Shown here in pieces: positions 31,722 through 41,848 of a DNA stretch of 64,000 bases (positions are counted from its first letter, which is position 1; each line of letters opens with the position of its first letter). Both the position numbers and the translations under genes were made by a program. The stretch is from Marinicella algicola (GTDB lineage Bacteria > Pseudomonadota > Gammaproteobacteria > Xanthomonadales > Marinicellaceae). The stretch covers positions 3,822,501 through 3,886,500 of the forward strand of contig NZ_JAQOMR010000001.1 of NCBI RefSeq assembly GCF_028401385.1. The letters are read 5' to 3'. The notes beneath the pieces were generated by a model that was not told the origin of the DNA, did not search any database, and saw nothing but the letters and a program-made list of their open reading frames with translations.

Positions 31722-32270
31722 ATGAACGCCGTATCCGACATTCTGGTCGCGCTCGGCGAGGATCCTGGCCGTGAAGGCCTGCAGGACACGCCGTCAAGGG
31801 TCGCGAAGATGTATCTGGAAGTGTTCTCCGGCCTTGCCGAGAACCCGGCGGAGCATTTGAAAACAGTGTTCACCGAGGACGGCCATGACGAGATCGTCAT
31901 CGTCAAGGATATCGCCTTCCACACCATGTGCGAGCACCACCTGCTGCCGTTCTTCGGCAAGGCCCATATTGCCTATCTGCCCGATGGCGGCCGGCTGACG
32001 GGGCTTTCCAAGCTCGCGCGTGTGGTCGATACGCTTGCCCGCCGCCCGCAGCTTCAGGAGCGCCTGACCGGCCAGATCGCTGATGCCATGGACGCCGTTC
32101 TGAAGCCCAAGGGCGTGATGGTGATGGCTGAAGCGCGTCACATGTGCATGGAAATGCGCGGCATCAAGGCGCACGGCGCCAACACCGTCACGCTGGTCTC
32201 CCGCGGCATTTTCAACACAGATGCCGCAAAGCGCGCCGAAACGCTCGCCCTTCTGCGCAGCCCCGGCTGA
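31722..32270 (+). CDS. folE: GTP cyclohydrolase I
   Basis: First enzyme of folate/tetrahydropterin synthesis, converting GTP to dihydroneopterin triphosphate. It is 182 residues. The zinc-site cysteine and histidines lie in [20 protein letters not shown] and, later, [21 protein letters not shown] closes the conserved core. The ATG at 31722 gives a complete catalytic domain. An upstream reading ([14 protein letters not shown]) would join in frame if one A were missing in the run before the ATG, so the true start could be earlier. Confidence 0.93.
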   Translation: MNAVSDILVALGEDPGREGLQDTPSRVAKMYLEVFSGLAENPAEHLKTVFTEDGHDEIVIVKDIAFHTMCEHHLLPFFGKAHIAYLPDGGRLTGLSKLARVVDTLARRPQLQERLTGQIADAMDAVLKPKGVMVMAEARHMCMEMRGIKAHGANTVTLVSRGIFNTDAAKRAETLALLRSPG

Positions 32271-32387
32271 ACCATAACCCTGCCACACACATCATTTTTT
32301 GCCACGCCTGCGGCAAAGGCGCTTGAAAAACCCGCCAAGAGGCTGTAACAGCCCCATGCATCGCAACGTGCTTATCAGCGCGTTCGG

Positions 32388-32462
32388 GCCGCCTTAGCTC
32401 AGTTGGTAGAGCATCGCATTCGTAATGCGGGGTCACGTGTTCGAGTCACGTAGGCGGCACCA
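32388..32462 (+). tRNA. tRNA-Thr (CGU)
   Basis: A 75-base tRNA with encoded CCA. GCCGCCTTAGCTCAGTTGG starts it, anticodon CGT is at 32421-32423 in loop TTCGTAA, and GTTCGAGTCAC is the T-arm. The acceptor stem GCCGCCT/AGGCGGC closes. It lies directly upstream of an unrecognised, less GC-rich gene. Confidence 0.93.
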
Positions 32463-32507
32463 CTTCTCCCCGAAACGGGCCAAGTGTGGCCGAACGGCGG
32501 TGGGGTC

Positions 32508-33427
32508 ATGAGCGATCTTCAAAATCTCCTGATGGCGAGTGTTAGGCGGCTTGTGCTGGATAATCTCCCGTATGACCGTCAAGACAGCGATATCGTCCGA
32601 GAGCTTTCCGCCATGACGCCTGCTGATCTGCTAATTCGCTGGTTCAACTGGACCCGGCGTATATTGCCCCGATGCCTCGGCAGGTACTGCAGTCGAACGA
32701 ATTTAGGGCAAATCCCGTACTGCAGCGGCGACGAGCTGACGTTCAGGCGTTGATCGCTGACATTCAGTCGGGAGGAGACCTGACTAAGTACCTTAGCCGC
32801 GCGGTGAAGCACGGATATGTGAACGGGAATGGGCTGAAGCCTCATCGCCGACAGGACTTAGATTTGATGTTGAGCGCTTGGGGAGTGCACCATCTGCACT
32901 TTTCTCAATATGTTGAGTCAGACGGTTTCGTGAAGCGCGACGGGCCAATCATCTTCGCCGTATTCCGTCAAGACAAAGCCTTTCTCATCGATGTCATGAC
33001 CCACCAAGATTGGGCTCGGGAGCATGTTATTCGTGTGATGGTGGATTGGTCCAATGAAGGTCTGGTTCATGAAATGCAGGGTGTACACGGTCTAGCGCGA
33101 ACCGTTAACGACTCCGAACGTCAGAAACTCCGTAGCGCTCAAATAAACACTCCCATTGAAATCGACGGCAAAGTTTACATGCCTGCCGGAGGTATGACCG
33201 CTTCCGGAGTCGGGGTGGACGCAGTCCGGCAAGCTGATCGCGTGATAACCGACCTTGAAGCTTTTGCGCTGAGTTATGAGCAAAATACCGACGAGATCAT
33301 CAAGCAAGCTGAAAACAGTGGACTTTCTTGGCCGGATGAACCTGAATTCGCGGTGGAGTTTCGACCCGACGCATACGGCGTCGCGGAGCTGAAAAGTGAA
33401 ACATTTATAAAGCTTTGGCCGCGATGA
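32508..33427 (+). CDS. Unrecognised protein beside tRNA-Thr, frameshifted
   Basis: I do not recognise this protein. With one base restored at 32650-32651 (frame then reads WDPAYIAPMPRQVLQSNEF) it is 306 residues, with no signal peptide or membrane segments. Notable parts are DIQSGGDLTKYLSRAVKHGY, the segment LDLMLSAWGVHHLHFSQYVE followed by FVKRDGPIIFAVFRQ, and YMPAGGMTASGVGVDAVR near the end. The HHLH cluster and the alternating pattern around it suggest an enzyme or toxin-like core, but that is a guess. The DNA looks less GC-rich than its neighbours and starts 45 bases after a tRNA, both signs of acquired DNA. No integrase or partner gene is visible. Confidence 0.7.
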
Positions 33428-33576
33428 GACTTACGAAAGTGAAGATCGCTCCAATTGCCGCCTGACGACATCGGAACTCGATATCAGCAGGTTTGATAAG
33501 CGCTGCCGTTGCATTCAGCCGGGGGTGTACGCGGTTCTATAGCATAACCCGAAATCCGCGCTAGACCGGAGTCGCC

Positions 33577-34865
33577 TTACATCATCGATGGAATGAACAG
33601 TGCGATGGCCGGGAAGGCGATCAGCAGGGCGATGCGGGCGATATCCATGGCGACGAAGGGGATGAGGCCGGAGAAGATGGTTCTGAGGCTGACATCGCGC
33701 ACCACCGTGTTGAGCACGAAGGCATTCATGCCCACGGGCGGGGTGATGTAGCTGACTTCCGTGATGACGACGACGAAAATGCCGAACCAGATCAGGTCAA
33801 AACCCTGCGCTGCGACGATCGGATAGAAGATCGGCACGGTGAGCGTGATCATCGAAAGCCCTCGAGCACGCAGCCAAGCAGCAGATAGATGATCAGGATG
33901 GCAATGATGGTGGCGTAAGGCCCGTCGCCGAACATCGACAGCGCCGACTGGATATCAGTCGTCATCCCGGAGAGGTTGACGTAATTGGTGAAGGTCAGTG
34001 CGCCGAACAGGATGAAGAACATCATCGCGGTGGTCTTGGCGGTCGAATAGAGGATGTCGCCCAGATCTGAAAGCTTGAGCCGGCCCGAAGCGACTGCCAG
34101 CACGAAGGCCCCGAAGGCACCCATACCGGCACTTTCCGTCGGCGTGAAGATGCCGAGATAGATGCCGCCCATCACGAAGATGAACAGGAGCAACGCGCCG
34201 GCCGTGCCCTTCAGCGCCAGCAGCCGTTGCTTGAGCGAAAGCTTCGGTTCGACCGGCAGATCCTGCTTCAGAAACCGCACGGAAATCTTCACCGCTATAG
34301 CATAGCCGAGAATGCCGAGCAGGCCCGGCACGATGCCGGCCATGAACAGTTTGCCGATATTCTGCTGCGTCATGATGCCGTAGAAGACGAGGATGACGGA
34401 GGGCGGGATCAGGATACCAAGCGTGCCGCCGGCGGCAATCGAGGCGGTGGCGAGGCTGTCGGGATAGCCGAAACGGCGCATCGAAGGCAGCGCGATCTTC
34501 GACATCGTGGCCGCTGTGGCCAGCGACGAGCCGCACACGGAGGAAAATCCGCCACAGGCGGTAATTGTTGCCAGCGCAAGCCCGCCCTTGCGGTGCCTGA
34601 GCCAGGCATGGGCACTGTCATAGAGCTCGCGGGCGATGCCGGACTGGACCACGAAATTGCCCATCAGCAGAAACAGCGGCATGACGGTCAGCGTATAGGA
34701 ACGGCCATTGTCGAAAAATGTCGATCCCAGCAGCGCGAAGGATGGCTTCAGCCCGATGATCGACGCCGTGCCGACAACGCCGATCAGCGTCAGCGAAAAG
34801 GCGATCGGCATGCCGACCAAAAGCAGCAAGATCAGCACTGCAATTCCGATGGGCCATTCGATCAT
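33577..34865 (-). CDS. TRAP transporter large permease (DctM-like), frameshifted
   Basis: Large inner-membrane subunit of a tripartite, sodium-driven solute importer. About twelve membrane segments are predicted. TRAP features include LGILIPPSVILVFYGIMTQQ and the later VVVITEVSYITPPVGMNAFV. A base is missing in the run at 33855-33857. With it the text runs GCVLEGFSMITLTVPIFYPI, a highly conserved DctM stretch. The corrected length is 429 residues, normal for the family. Its start overlaps the DctQ stop by 4 bases. Confidence 0.92.
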
Positions 34866-35376
34866 GGAGCTCTCTTGACTAGGGCGGCAAGCGCCAGAGC
34901 AAAGGTGGTCAGCGCTGAGATGGCGGCAAAGACGGCGCAGAACCAGACCACGGGCGCGACCGGCAGGCGCAGCGAATTGGTGACGAGATTATAGCCGCCG
35001 ACCTGGGCGCCATAAACATAAAGCCGCCAAGCGATGACGCCGAGAACGGCTGAAGAGACAAGCCCGGTCAGAAACAGACGCGGACGCTCGCTCCAGCGCG
35101 GCAGCGATTTGGTCACCAGGTCAACGGTAACATGGCCGCCATCGAGACAGACCGCCGGAAGGCCGAGATAAACCACGCAAACCAGCAGAAGCTCGGAGAG
35201 CTCGGACGCGCCCTTGACCGGGGCATTCAGCAGGTAGCGGCCGATGACATCGACGACGGTTAGGCACATCAGCGCCATCAGCAGCGCGCCGGCGGTGATG
35301 CTCAATACAAGACGAAGGCCGCGGGCCAGGGGCTCGCGGCGCTTCGGTCGTGGTCAGAAAAGTCGGCGTCGCTCAT
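34862..35376 (-). CDS. TRAP transporter small permease (DctQ-like), frameshifted
   Basis: Small four-helix subunit of the TRAP transporter. The true N-terminus is MSDADFSDHDRK, joined after a missing base near 35345 to REPLARGLRLVLSITAGALL. The corrected length is about 171 residues. Conserved features include VVDVIGRYLLNAPVKGASEL. Its ATG overlaps the stop of the upstream receptor gene and its stop overlaps the DctM start, so the three genes are translationally coupled. Confidence 0.88.
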
Positions 35377-36387
35377 TCAGCCTGCAATGCTTCGATATTC
35401 TGCTTCATCATCGCAACGGCTTCTGCCGAGGAATGCCGGCGGCATCGATTTCGGCGAGCTTGGCTTCCACCACGGGCGCGACCTTTGCACCGATCTCTTC
35501 TACCTGTTGCGGTGTGGCATCGTGGAAGGTGACATTGGCCTGCATGGCCTCAAAGCCTGCCGCATCGGCCGCATCCCATGCTTGGCCGGCAAGCCGCGCC
35601 AGTGCCTCGCCGGAGATGCTGTCGATCGCCGCCTGGTCTTCCGGTGAAAGGCCGGCCCAGGTGTCCTTGTTCATCACCACGAAGAAGGAGGTGTTGTAGA
35701 GCCCGCCGGGGATCACCAGCGCCTGGTCGACCATGTCCGTCAGTCCGAAGAAGTTGACGGACTCATAGGGAAGGTGATGCCGTCGGCGACGCCCTGCGAC
35801 AGCAGTTCATAGGTCTGCGAGGAGGGGCCTTCGACCGGCACGCCGCCAAGCGCGGTCACCAGTTCATGAACAATGCCGCCGCCGACGCGGATCTTGGCAC
35901 CATCGATGGTCGAAAGTTCGGAGAGATCGCCGCCTTTCATGAACACCTGGCCGGGGCCGTGGGTGAACACGGCGAGCACATGCACGTCGTCATATTCCCC
36001 GGCCTCCTTCAAAAGCGTGTCCCATGTGCGCCAGTAGGCAACGGATGTTTCCTCCGCCGTGTCGCCCCAGAACGGGATTTCGGCAAGATTGGTGGTGCGG
36101 AAGCGACCGGGATTATAGCCCTGCACGCCGAAGGTGATGTCGGCAACGCCATTGACGGCGAGGTCATACTGGGCAGGCGGTGGTCCGAGCGGGGCCGGCA
36201 GGATACTCGCTGTCACACGGCCCTCGGTGGCCTCGGAAATCGAGGCGGCGAACGGTGCGATGACATCGGAAACCAGCGGATGTGACGGCGGTAGCCAGTT
36301 GGCAACGGTCAGCGTCTCTGCATTTGCCGCCTGACCAAGAAAAAGCGCGCAGCCAAAAATGGTAGCTGATTTCAGCATCATGTTCAT
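35373..36387 (-). CDS. TRAP transporter substrate-binding protein (DctP-like), two frameshifts
   Basis: Periplasmic receptor of the TRAP system. The signal peptide is MNMMLKSATIFGCALFLGQA with cleavage after ANA, before ETLTVANWLPP. Family blocks are GPGQVFMKGGDLSELSTIDG and KIRVGGGIVHELV. Bases are missing in the run at 35768-35770 (then YESVNFFGLTDMVDQALVIP) and near 35428 (then AEAVAMMKQNIEALQAE to the stop). The corrected length is 338 residues, as expected. The ligand is an organic acid of unknown identity. Confidence 0.9.
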
Positions 36388-36547
36388 AAATTTGTTCCCG
36401 CTCCGGTAGGGTCTTCTAGCGGGTTCAAGCTGGACCAGCGGCACCTTCGTTGTCAATGCAGAAACCGGGTTTTGTATGACATTGCAGCGTCTGCCGCGGC
36501 CTTTTCCGAAAGAGTGAACACGCCATGGCCGGCTCCTCTGCTCCGGT

Positions 36548-37601
36548 TCAGTTCGCTTGTTTCACGTCGGGCATCCTGTAGCTCTTAAAGGCCTCCACAT
36601 TCGGCCGGTAGGCGCGCAGAAGGAAGCTCCAGTCGTCCTGAGGCGTCGCGATATAATTGGGGGCGAGCTTCCGGCATGGCTCGCCGCCAAAGGCCACATC
36701 GAAACTGCCGTCGTCATTGGTCACCACTTTGCGATTCGAGCTGATGACGTTGTCCTCATCGGTCATCAGGTATTTTTGCGGTCCATAGACTGTGATCGAG
36801 TAGAATGCCTTGACGTCGACTTTCGGGAAGGTCGCGATGTAGCAGGTGTTGGCTCTCGCATCGGCAGGACCGCCGATCGCGTACATCGCGTTTTTGTCGG
36901 CGGCAAGCCCCCAGGCTCCGGCCATAGCATAGGTGAACCGCTCCCAGTTCGTGATATCCGCGACGTGTTTGACCATGATCCCGAACGTGTTTGACATCTT
37001 CGAATAGGCGGGAAGAAGCGCTGCGCGGACCTTCAGCAAGGTGGCGGTCTCGACGGGAGGCAGGTCGGTCTCCGTCGCTGCACCTGTAATTTTGTATTGA
37101 GGCTGAAGTTGATTGACGATCCCTTCGACGTCTTCGGGCGTTCCATCCGTGCCGATCCGCACGCCGACGGCAACGAATTTGGTGGCGAAGTCCGATGACT
37201 TAAAGCTGCGTTTGCCGCCACCGTAGAAATAGTAAGGGGTCACGCCATCCTCAGTGACGATCTGGGTCGCGATAAATCTGCGGCCGACGTCTGGCAGGGA
37301 CAGGACAAAGCCCTGGCTCGTGTTCACCGTGGCGACAGAATAGATCGTGTCGACGTTGGGTGAGACCACCCACCGGTCCGCGGAGGTCGCAAGCGTTTTG
37401 AAATGGTGGAAAGTGTTGATGCCGGATTTTTCCAGAAACCCGGTCATGAACGAGCGGCTTTCGGACTCGTCATATTCGCCGGCACTCATTCCATATTTTT
37501 CGGGTCGACGGCCCAATTGGCAGAATCGATGCTGGGGGTTTCCGCCAGTGCAACATTGGAGGTGAGGAGCGAAGCCAACAAAAAGCGATTTTGCGGTTCA
37601 T
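36548..37601 (-). CDS. DUF1254/DUF1214-family secreted protein, two frameshifts
   Basis: With two restored bases this is a 351-residue secreted protein. The signal peptide MNRKIAF-LLASLLTSNVALA appears only if one A is added in the run at 37580-37584 (plus-strand view). A second base in the T run at 37496-37500 joins DPK to KYGMSAGEYDESESRSFM. The DUF1254 core includes SPNVDTIYSVATVNTSQGFV and the C-terminal part includes FYSITVYGPQKYLMTDEDN. The family is widespread and its function unknown. It is the sole gene on its strand here. Confidence 0.82.
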
Positions 37602-38030
37602 TCGATATTCCGGTTGTGTTTCGTGGCGAGATACATCCTATCGGTGATGCACCGAAGACGCAATGGCGCTCTTTGTGCGACGGGGTGGCTTTGCCTAGGC
37701 GCGGCGTGGGGAGGTCAGGTGCAGCCGGAAGCTTTGTTTCGTAATCCTGTATCGTTACAGAATTCTTGTAGCTTCGCCGGTTAAACGCACTGTTTTCAAA
37801 CTAGTTTTGTGAAAATCGAAGCGGCGACGATGACCGTAAAAATCTATCAAATAGGACGTGAAAGCGAGTTTAAAGCGCTTTGAAATGCAATAAATGCCTA
37901 TAAATGGCATTGTCCGGCTTTTGAAGGTCGCGTTATTGTGATAAGTGGAATTCGCTGGAGGAGATGCCTCTGTCTGATCTGAAACGATACGGCCGGATGC
38001 GGTGTTTGCATTAGGATGGGAATTTCACAA
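37602..38030. other. Intergenic region upstream of cellobiose phosphorylase
   Basis: About 430 bases between divergent genes with no supportable gene. It contains the palindrome AAAGCGCTTT at 37872-37881 within TTTAAAGCGCTTTGAAA, and AT-rich sequence before the phosphorylase start. Confidence 0.7.
37869..37885 (+). promoter_or_regulatory. Candidate LacI-family operator
   Basis: TTTAAAGCGCTTTGAAA is an almost perfect palindrome with the central CG and AAAGCGCTTT core typical of LacI-family sites in sugar operons. It lies about 150 bases before the start of cellobiose phosphorylase. No LacI-type regulator gene is in the window. Confidence 0.5.
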
Positions 38031-40476
38031 ATGAAGTACGGTTTTTTCGACGACGATGCGCGCGAATACGTGATCACGCGCCCGGACACGCCCTATCCGT
38101 GGATCAACTATATCGGTTGTGAGGGCTATTTCGGCATCCTGTCGGCCACTGCGGGCGGCTATTCCTATTACCGCGATGCGCGGCTGCGCCGGCTGACCCG
38201 TGGCCGTTACAACAACGTGCCTTATGACAATGGTGGTCGTTACGTTTATGTACGCGATAATGAGGATGGCGATTTCTGGTCGCCCTCTTGGATGCCGACC
38301 CAGTCGGAAGTGGAAGACTATTCGTGCCGCCACGGCATGGGCTATTCCACCATCGGCTCCAGGCGCAACGGCATCCGCGTTTCGAACCGCTATTTCGTGC
38401 CGCTTGGCGAGACGCTGGAAATCTGGCAGCTCACCGTCACCAATGAGCGGCTTGTGGCGGCCGATCTGTCGCTGTTCTCCTCGGTCGAGTTCTGCCTGTG
38501 GGATGCGCTGGACGACCAGAGCAATTTTCAGCGCAATCTTTCCACCGGACAGGTCGAGGTCGAAGACGAGGTCATCTACCACAAGACCGAATATCGTGAG
38601 CGCCGCAATCACTTTGCCTATTTTGCCTGCTCGGAGGCGCTTGCCGGCTACGATACGGCCCGCGAGGAATTCCTCGGCCCCTGGCGCGGATGGGACAAGC
38701 CCGCTGCCGTTGCCGAAGGCAAGGCGCGCAACTCGGTGGCGCACGGCTGGTCGCCGATGGGTTCGCATCATGTGAAGATGACGTTGCAGCCTGGCGAAAC
38801 CCGCCAGGTGATTTTCGTGCTCGGCTATCACGAGAATGACAAGGACGAAAAGTTCGACCCGCCCGGCTCGCAGACGCTCAACAAGAAGACCGTCAAACCC
38901 GTCATCGAGAAATATCTGCAGGCCGAAAATGCCGATGCGGCGTTTGCTGCGCTTGGCCAGCATTGGGACGACCTGCTCGGCGTCTACCAGGCCGAAACGC
39001 CCGATATCCATACCGACCGGATGGTCAATATCTGGAATGCCTATCAGTGCATGGCGACCTTCAACATGTCGCGGTCGGCGTCCTCGTTTGAAAGCGGCAT
39101 TGGCCGCGGTCTCGGTTTCCGCGATTCCAATCAGGACCTGCTCGGCTTCGTGCATATGGTCCCGGCCCGCGCCCGCGAACGCATTCTGGACATCGCCGCC
39201 ACCCAGCTCACCTCCGGTGGTGCCTATCACCAGTACCAGCCGCTGACGAAGAAGGGCAATAACGACATCGGCGGTGACTTCAACGACGATCCGCACTGGC
39301 TGATCATCGGTGTGGCGGCCTATCTCAAGGAAACCGGCGATTTCTCGATCCTCGAGGAGCCGGTGGTGTTCGACAACAAACCGGGCACGGAACAGCCGCT
39401 TTATGTGCATCTTCAGCGCTCGATGCAGTATGCGCTTGACCGCATCGGTCCGCACCGCCTGCCGCTGATCGGCCGGGCTGACTGGAACGACTGCCTCAAC
39501 CTCAACTGCTTTTCCAATACGCCCGGTGAAAGCTTCCAGACCACGACCAGCAAGGACGGCAAGGTTGCTGAAAGCGTGTTCATCGCCGGTCTGATGGTGC
39601 TGTCGGCGCGAGAGCTTTCCGATATCGCCCGGGAAACCGGAAAGGCGGAGGACGCCGAGCTTTACGGCAAAATTTCCACGGACATGGATGCGACGATCCG
39701 CGAACACGGCTGGGATGGTGACTGGTTCATCCGCGCTTTTGACGATTTCGGCCGACCTATCGGCTCGAAGGAAAACGAAGAAGGCAAGATCTACATCGAA
39801 AGTCAGGGTTTCTGCACGCTCGCCGGTGTTGGCGTCGAAGATGGCAAGGCCCGCAAGGCGCTCGATCTCGGTTGCCAAACATCTGGCGACGCCCCACGGC
39901 ATTGTCGTGCTGCAGCCCGCCTATACCAGATATTATATCGAGTATGGCGAGATCTCGACCTATCCGCCGGGCTACAAGGAAAATGCCGGCATCTTCTGCC
40001 ACAACAATCCGTGGGTGGTGATCGGCGAGACCGTTCTCGGCAATGGCGATGCGGCGTTTGACTATTACAACCGCATCAATCCGTCGGCGCGCGAGGGCAT
40101 TTCCGATACACACAGGCTGGAGCCCTACGTCTATTCTCAGATGATCGCCGGCCGTGATGCCACCCGCTTCGGCGAGGCCAAGAACTCCTGGCTGACGGGG
40201 ACGGCCGCCTGGAACTACTATGCCGCGACCCAGTTCATTCTCGGCATTCGTCCGGAATATGAAGGCCTGCGCGTGGCACCGGTGATCCCGGAGCGCTGGA
40301 CCGGCTTTTCGGTCAAACGCACATGGCGCGGCGTCACTTACGATATCTCCGTCACCCGCAAGGGTTCCGGCAATGATGTGGCGCTCACCGTTGATGGCGC
40401 GGCGATTGAGGGCAATCTGATTGCCCCGCCGGCTGAAGGCGTCAGCGATGTGAAGGTCGATGCCGTCATCGGCTGA
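38031..40476 (+). CDS. Cellobiose phosphorylase (GH94 family), frameshifted
   Basis: A cytoplasmic enzyme that splits beta-linked glucose disaccharides with phosphate to give glucose 1-phosphate and glucose. It starts [20 protein letters not shown], the typical opening of cellobiose phosphorylases. The catalytic acid lies in [16 protein letters not shown] near residue 485, and [17 protein letters not shown] is the substrate-site block. One extra base near 39866-39872 breaks the frame: removing it gives [20 protein letters not shown]. The corrected length is 814 residues, as expected. The inner ATG at 38031 is preferred over 38016 because the AGGATGGGA ribosome site then has proper spacing. 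Other GH94 phosphorylases cannot be excluded. Confidence 0.88.
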
Positions 40477-40552
40477 CAGAAATACACGGGGCCCGCTCGG
40501 CGCGCGGCCCCGCGTGGTGATGCGGCGTCGTCCTACTCGCCGCACGCATTTT

Positions 40553-40591
40553 AGCCCGCATTCCCGCTTCGGTCGGTCTGCGGGCTTTTTT
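40553..40591 (+). terminator. Rho-independent terminator after cellobiose phosphorylase
   Basis: AGCCCGCA and TGCGGGCT pair across an 18-base loop with further inner pairing, followed by TTTTTT. It lies 77 bases after the stop. Confidence 0.8.
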
Positions 40592-40603
40592 GCCGCGGCG
40601 GTG

Positions 40604-41206
40604 TCAGCGCTGCGGGGGCTGTTCCGCGAGCAATCCCGTCGCAAGTGCTGAAAATGCCTCAATGGCTTTCGGAAGTGCCCACTCAGGCGTTTGATGCGCT
40701 GCGATCCACAAGGCGGCATTCAGCGCGGCGCCTGCGAGAAGCCGGGCGGCTGCTTCCGGGTTGACGGGCTTGACGATGCCTTCGGCAATCAGTCTCTCGA
40801 CGGCGCTCTTTGTTTCTTCAAGACAGGCATTCTGGCTCGGCCACTGCGATGGGTCGCCGAGAAATGCCGGGCCGTCGAGTAGCACGATGCGCTGCACCTC
40901 AGGCTTAAGCGACATTTCGATATAGGCAATGCCCTCGACCAGCATCGCATCCCACTGGTTTTCGGCCTTTGCTGCCTGTTTTCGCGCTTCCGTCGCCATT
41001 TCGGTATCGATCTGGTGGACTACGGCGGCGAGCAGGCCGCGCTTGTCACCGAAATTATGATAGAGCGCGCCGCGCGTCAGTCCGGCCTCAGCCGTCAGAT
41101 CGTCCATCGAGGCAGCGGCATGGCCCTTTTCGGCAAAGGCCCTGCGGGCGGCGGCGACCAGCCGTGCGCGGTTAGCCTCCATCTTTTCGGCGCGGATTCC
41201 GGCCAT
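40604..41206 (-). CDS. TetR-family transcriptional regulator
   Basis: A 200-residue repressor, intact. The N-terminal helix-turn-helix region is MDDLTAEAGLTRGALYHNFG with DKRGLLAAVV after it. The C-terminal ligand domain resembles TetR regulators of the AcrR_C type. The start at ATG 41206 is chosen because it opens the conserved domain (MAGIRAEKMEANRARL). It is divergent from a RidA-family gene, and the shared gap contains three matching palindromes, its likely operators. Confidence 0.9.
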   Translation of the reverse strand: MAGIRAEKMEANRARLVAAARRAFAEKGHAAASMDDLTAEAGLTRGALYHNFGDKRGLLAAVVHQIDTEMATEARKQAAKAENQWDAMLVEGIAYIEMSLKPEVQRIVLLDGPAFLGDPSQWPSQNACLEETKSAVERLIAEGIVKPVNPEAAARLLAGAALNAALWIAAHQTPEWALPKAIEAFSALATGLLAEQPPQR

Positions 41207-41225
41207 GGGGATATCCTCTTTTTGG

Positions 41226-41288
41226 CATACGCATCGTATATTAATTGACATACGAAATGTATGCGAATATTTGACATACAGAACGTAT
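41226..41288. promoter_or_regulatory. Triple TetR operator in the divergent promoter
   Basis: Three palindromes of the form ATAC-N5-GTAT lie at 41227-41239 (N5 GCATC), 41250-41262 (GAAAT) and 41276-41288 (AGAAC). Centres are 23 and 26 bases apart. The last two share a preceding TTGAC(A) that could serve as a -35 box for the plus-strand gene. The sites cover the whole gap between the TetR and RidA genes. Confidence 0.75.
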
Positions 41289-41367
41289 ATCAGAATTCGG
41301 GCGGCGAGCAAAAGACCAAACGGCTCATCCGCTCCCGTTCTGTGTCCATCGGAAAAGGAGCCTCACC

Positions 41368-41772
41368 ATGGCAAAACGAGACGTTATCTATCCCGCCGAC
41401 AAAGACCGCCACGCGCTTTACGACGCTCACGGCTATTCTCCGGCCGTGCGCTCCGGCGACATGCTGTTCGTTTCCGGTCAGGTCGGCAGCCGTCAGGACG
41501 GAACGCCTGAACCGGATTTTGAAGCCCAGCTACGCCGGGCATTCGATAATCTCGCCAACACGCTGAAGGCGGCCGGTTGCGATTTCGACGATATTATTGA
41601 TGTCATGACCTTTCACACCGATCCGGAAAACCAGCTGGAAACGGTGCTAGCCGTCAAGAATGAGTTTTTCCCCGAGCCGCCTTTTCCGACCTGGACGGCG
41701 CTCGGTGTGACATGGCTTGCCGGTTTCGATTTCGAGATCAAGGTTGTCGCCCGCATTCCCAAGGCGGCCTGA
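41368..41772 (+). CDS. RidA-family (YjgF/YER057c/UK114) protein
   Basis: A 134-residue cytoplasmic protein of the RidA superfamily. It has MLFVSGQVGSRQDGTPEPDF and the block AGCDFDDIIDVMTFHTDPE. The canonical RidA arginine for imine deamination is replaced in the region PTWTALGVTWLAGFDFEIKV, so it is probably an Rid subfamily with another role. It is divergent from the TetR gene and presumably under its control. Confidence 0.88.
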   Translation: MAKRDVIYPADKDRHALYDAHGYSPAVRSGDMLFVSGQVGSRQDGTPEPDFEAQLRRAFDNLANTLKAAGCDFDDIIDVMTFHTDPENQLETVLAVKNEFFPEPPFPTWTALGVTWLAGFDFEIKVVARIPKAA

Positions 41773-41785
41773 TCTTCGAAAACAA

Positions 41786-41812
41786 AAGCCCGCGGACGAG
41801 AACCGCGGGCTT
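41786..41812. terminator. Shared terminator of RidA and beta-glucosidase genes
   Basis: AAGCCCGCGG and CCGCGGGCTT form a perfect 10-bp stem with loop ACGAGAA between two convergent stops. The minus strand continues TTTTGTTTT, so termination of the beta-glucosidase is better supported. Confidence 0.75.
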
Positions 41813-41848
41813 GATGCAATGTTTTATCGCTTGTCGGCGATAGAGCGC

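Noticed and set aside
38025..39902. A 625-codon minus-strand frame opposite cellobiose phosphorylase
   Set aside because: The sense strand carries a clear GH94 enzyme; the antisense product shows no domain.
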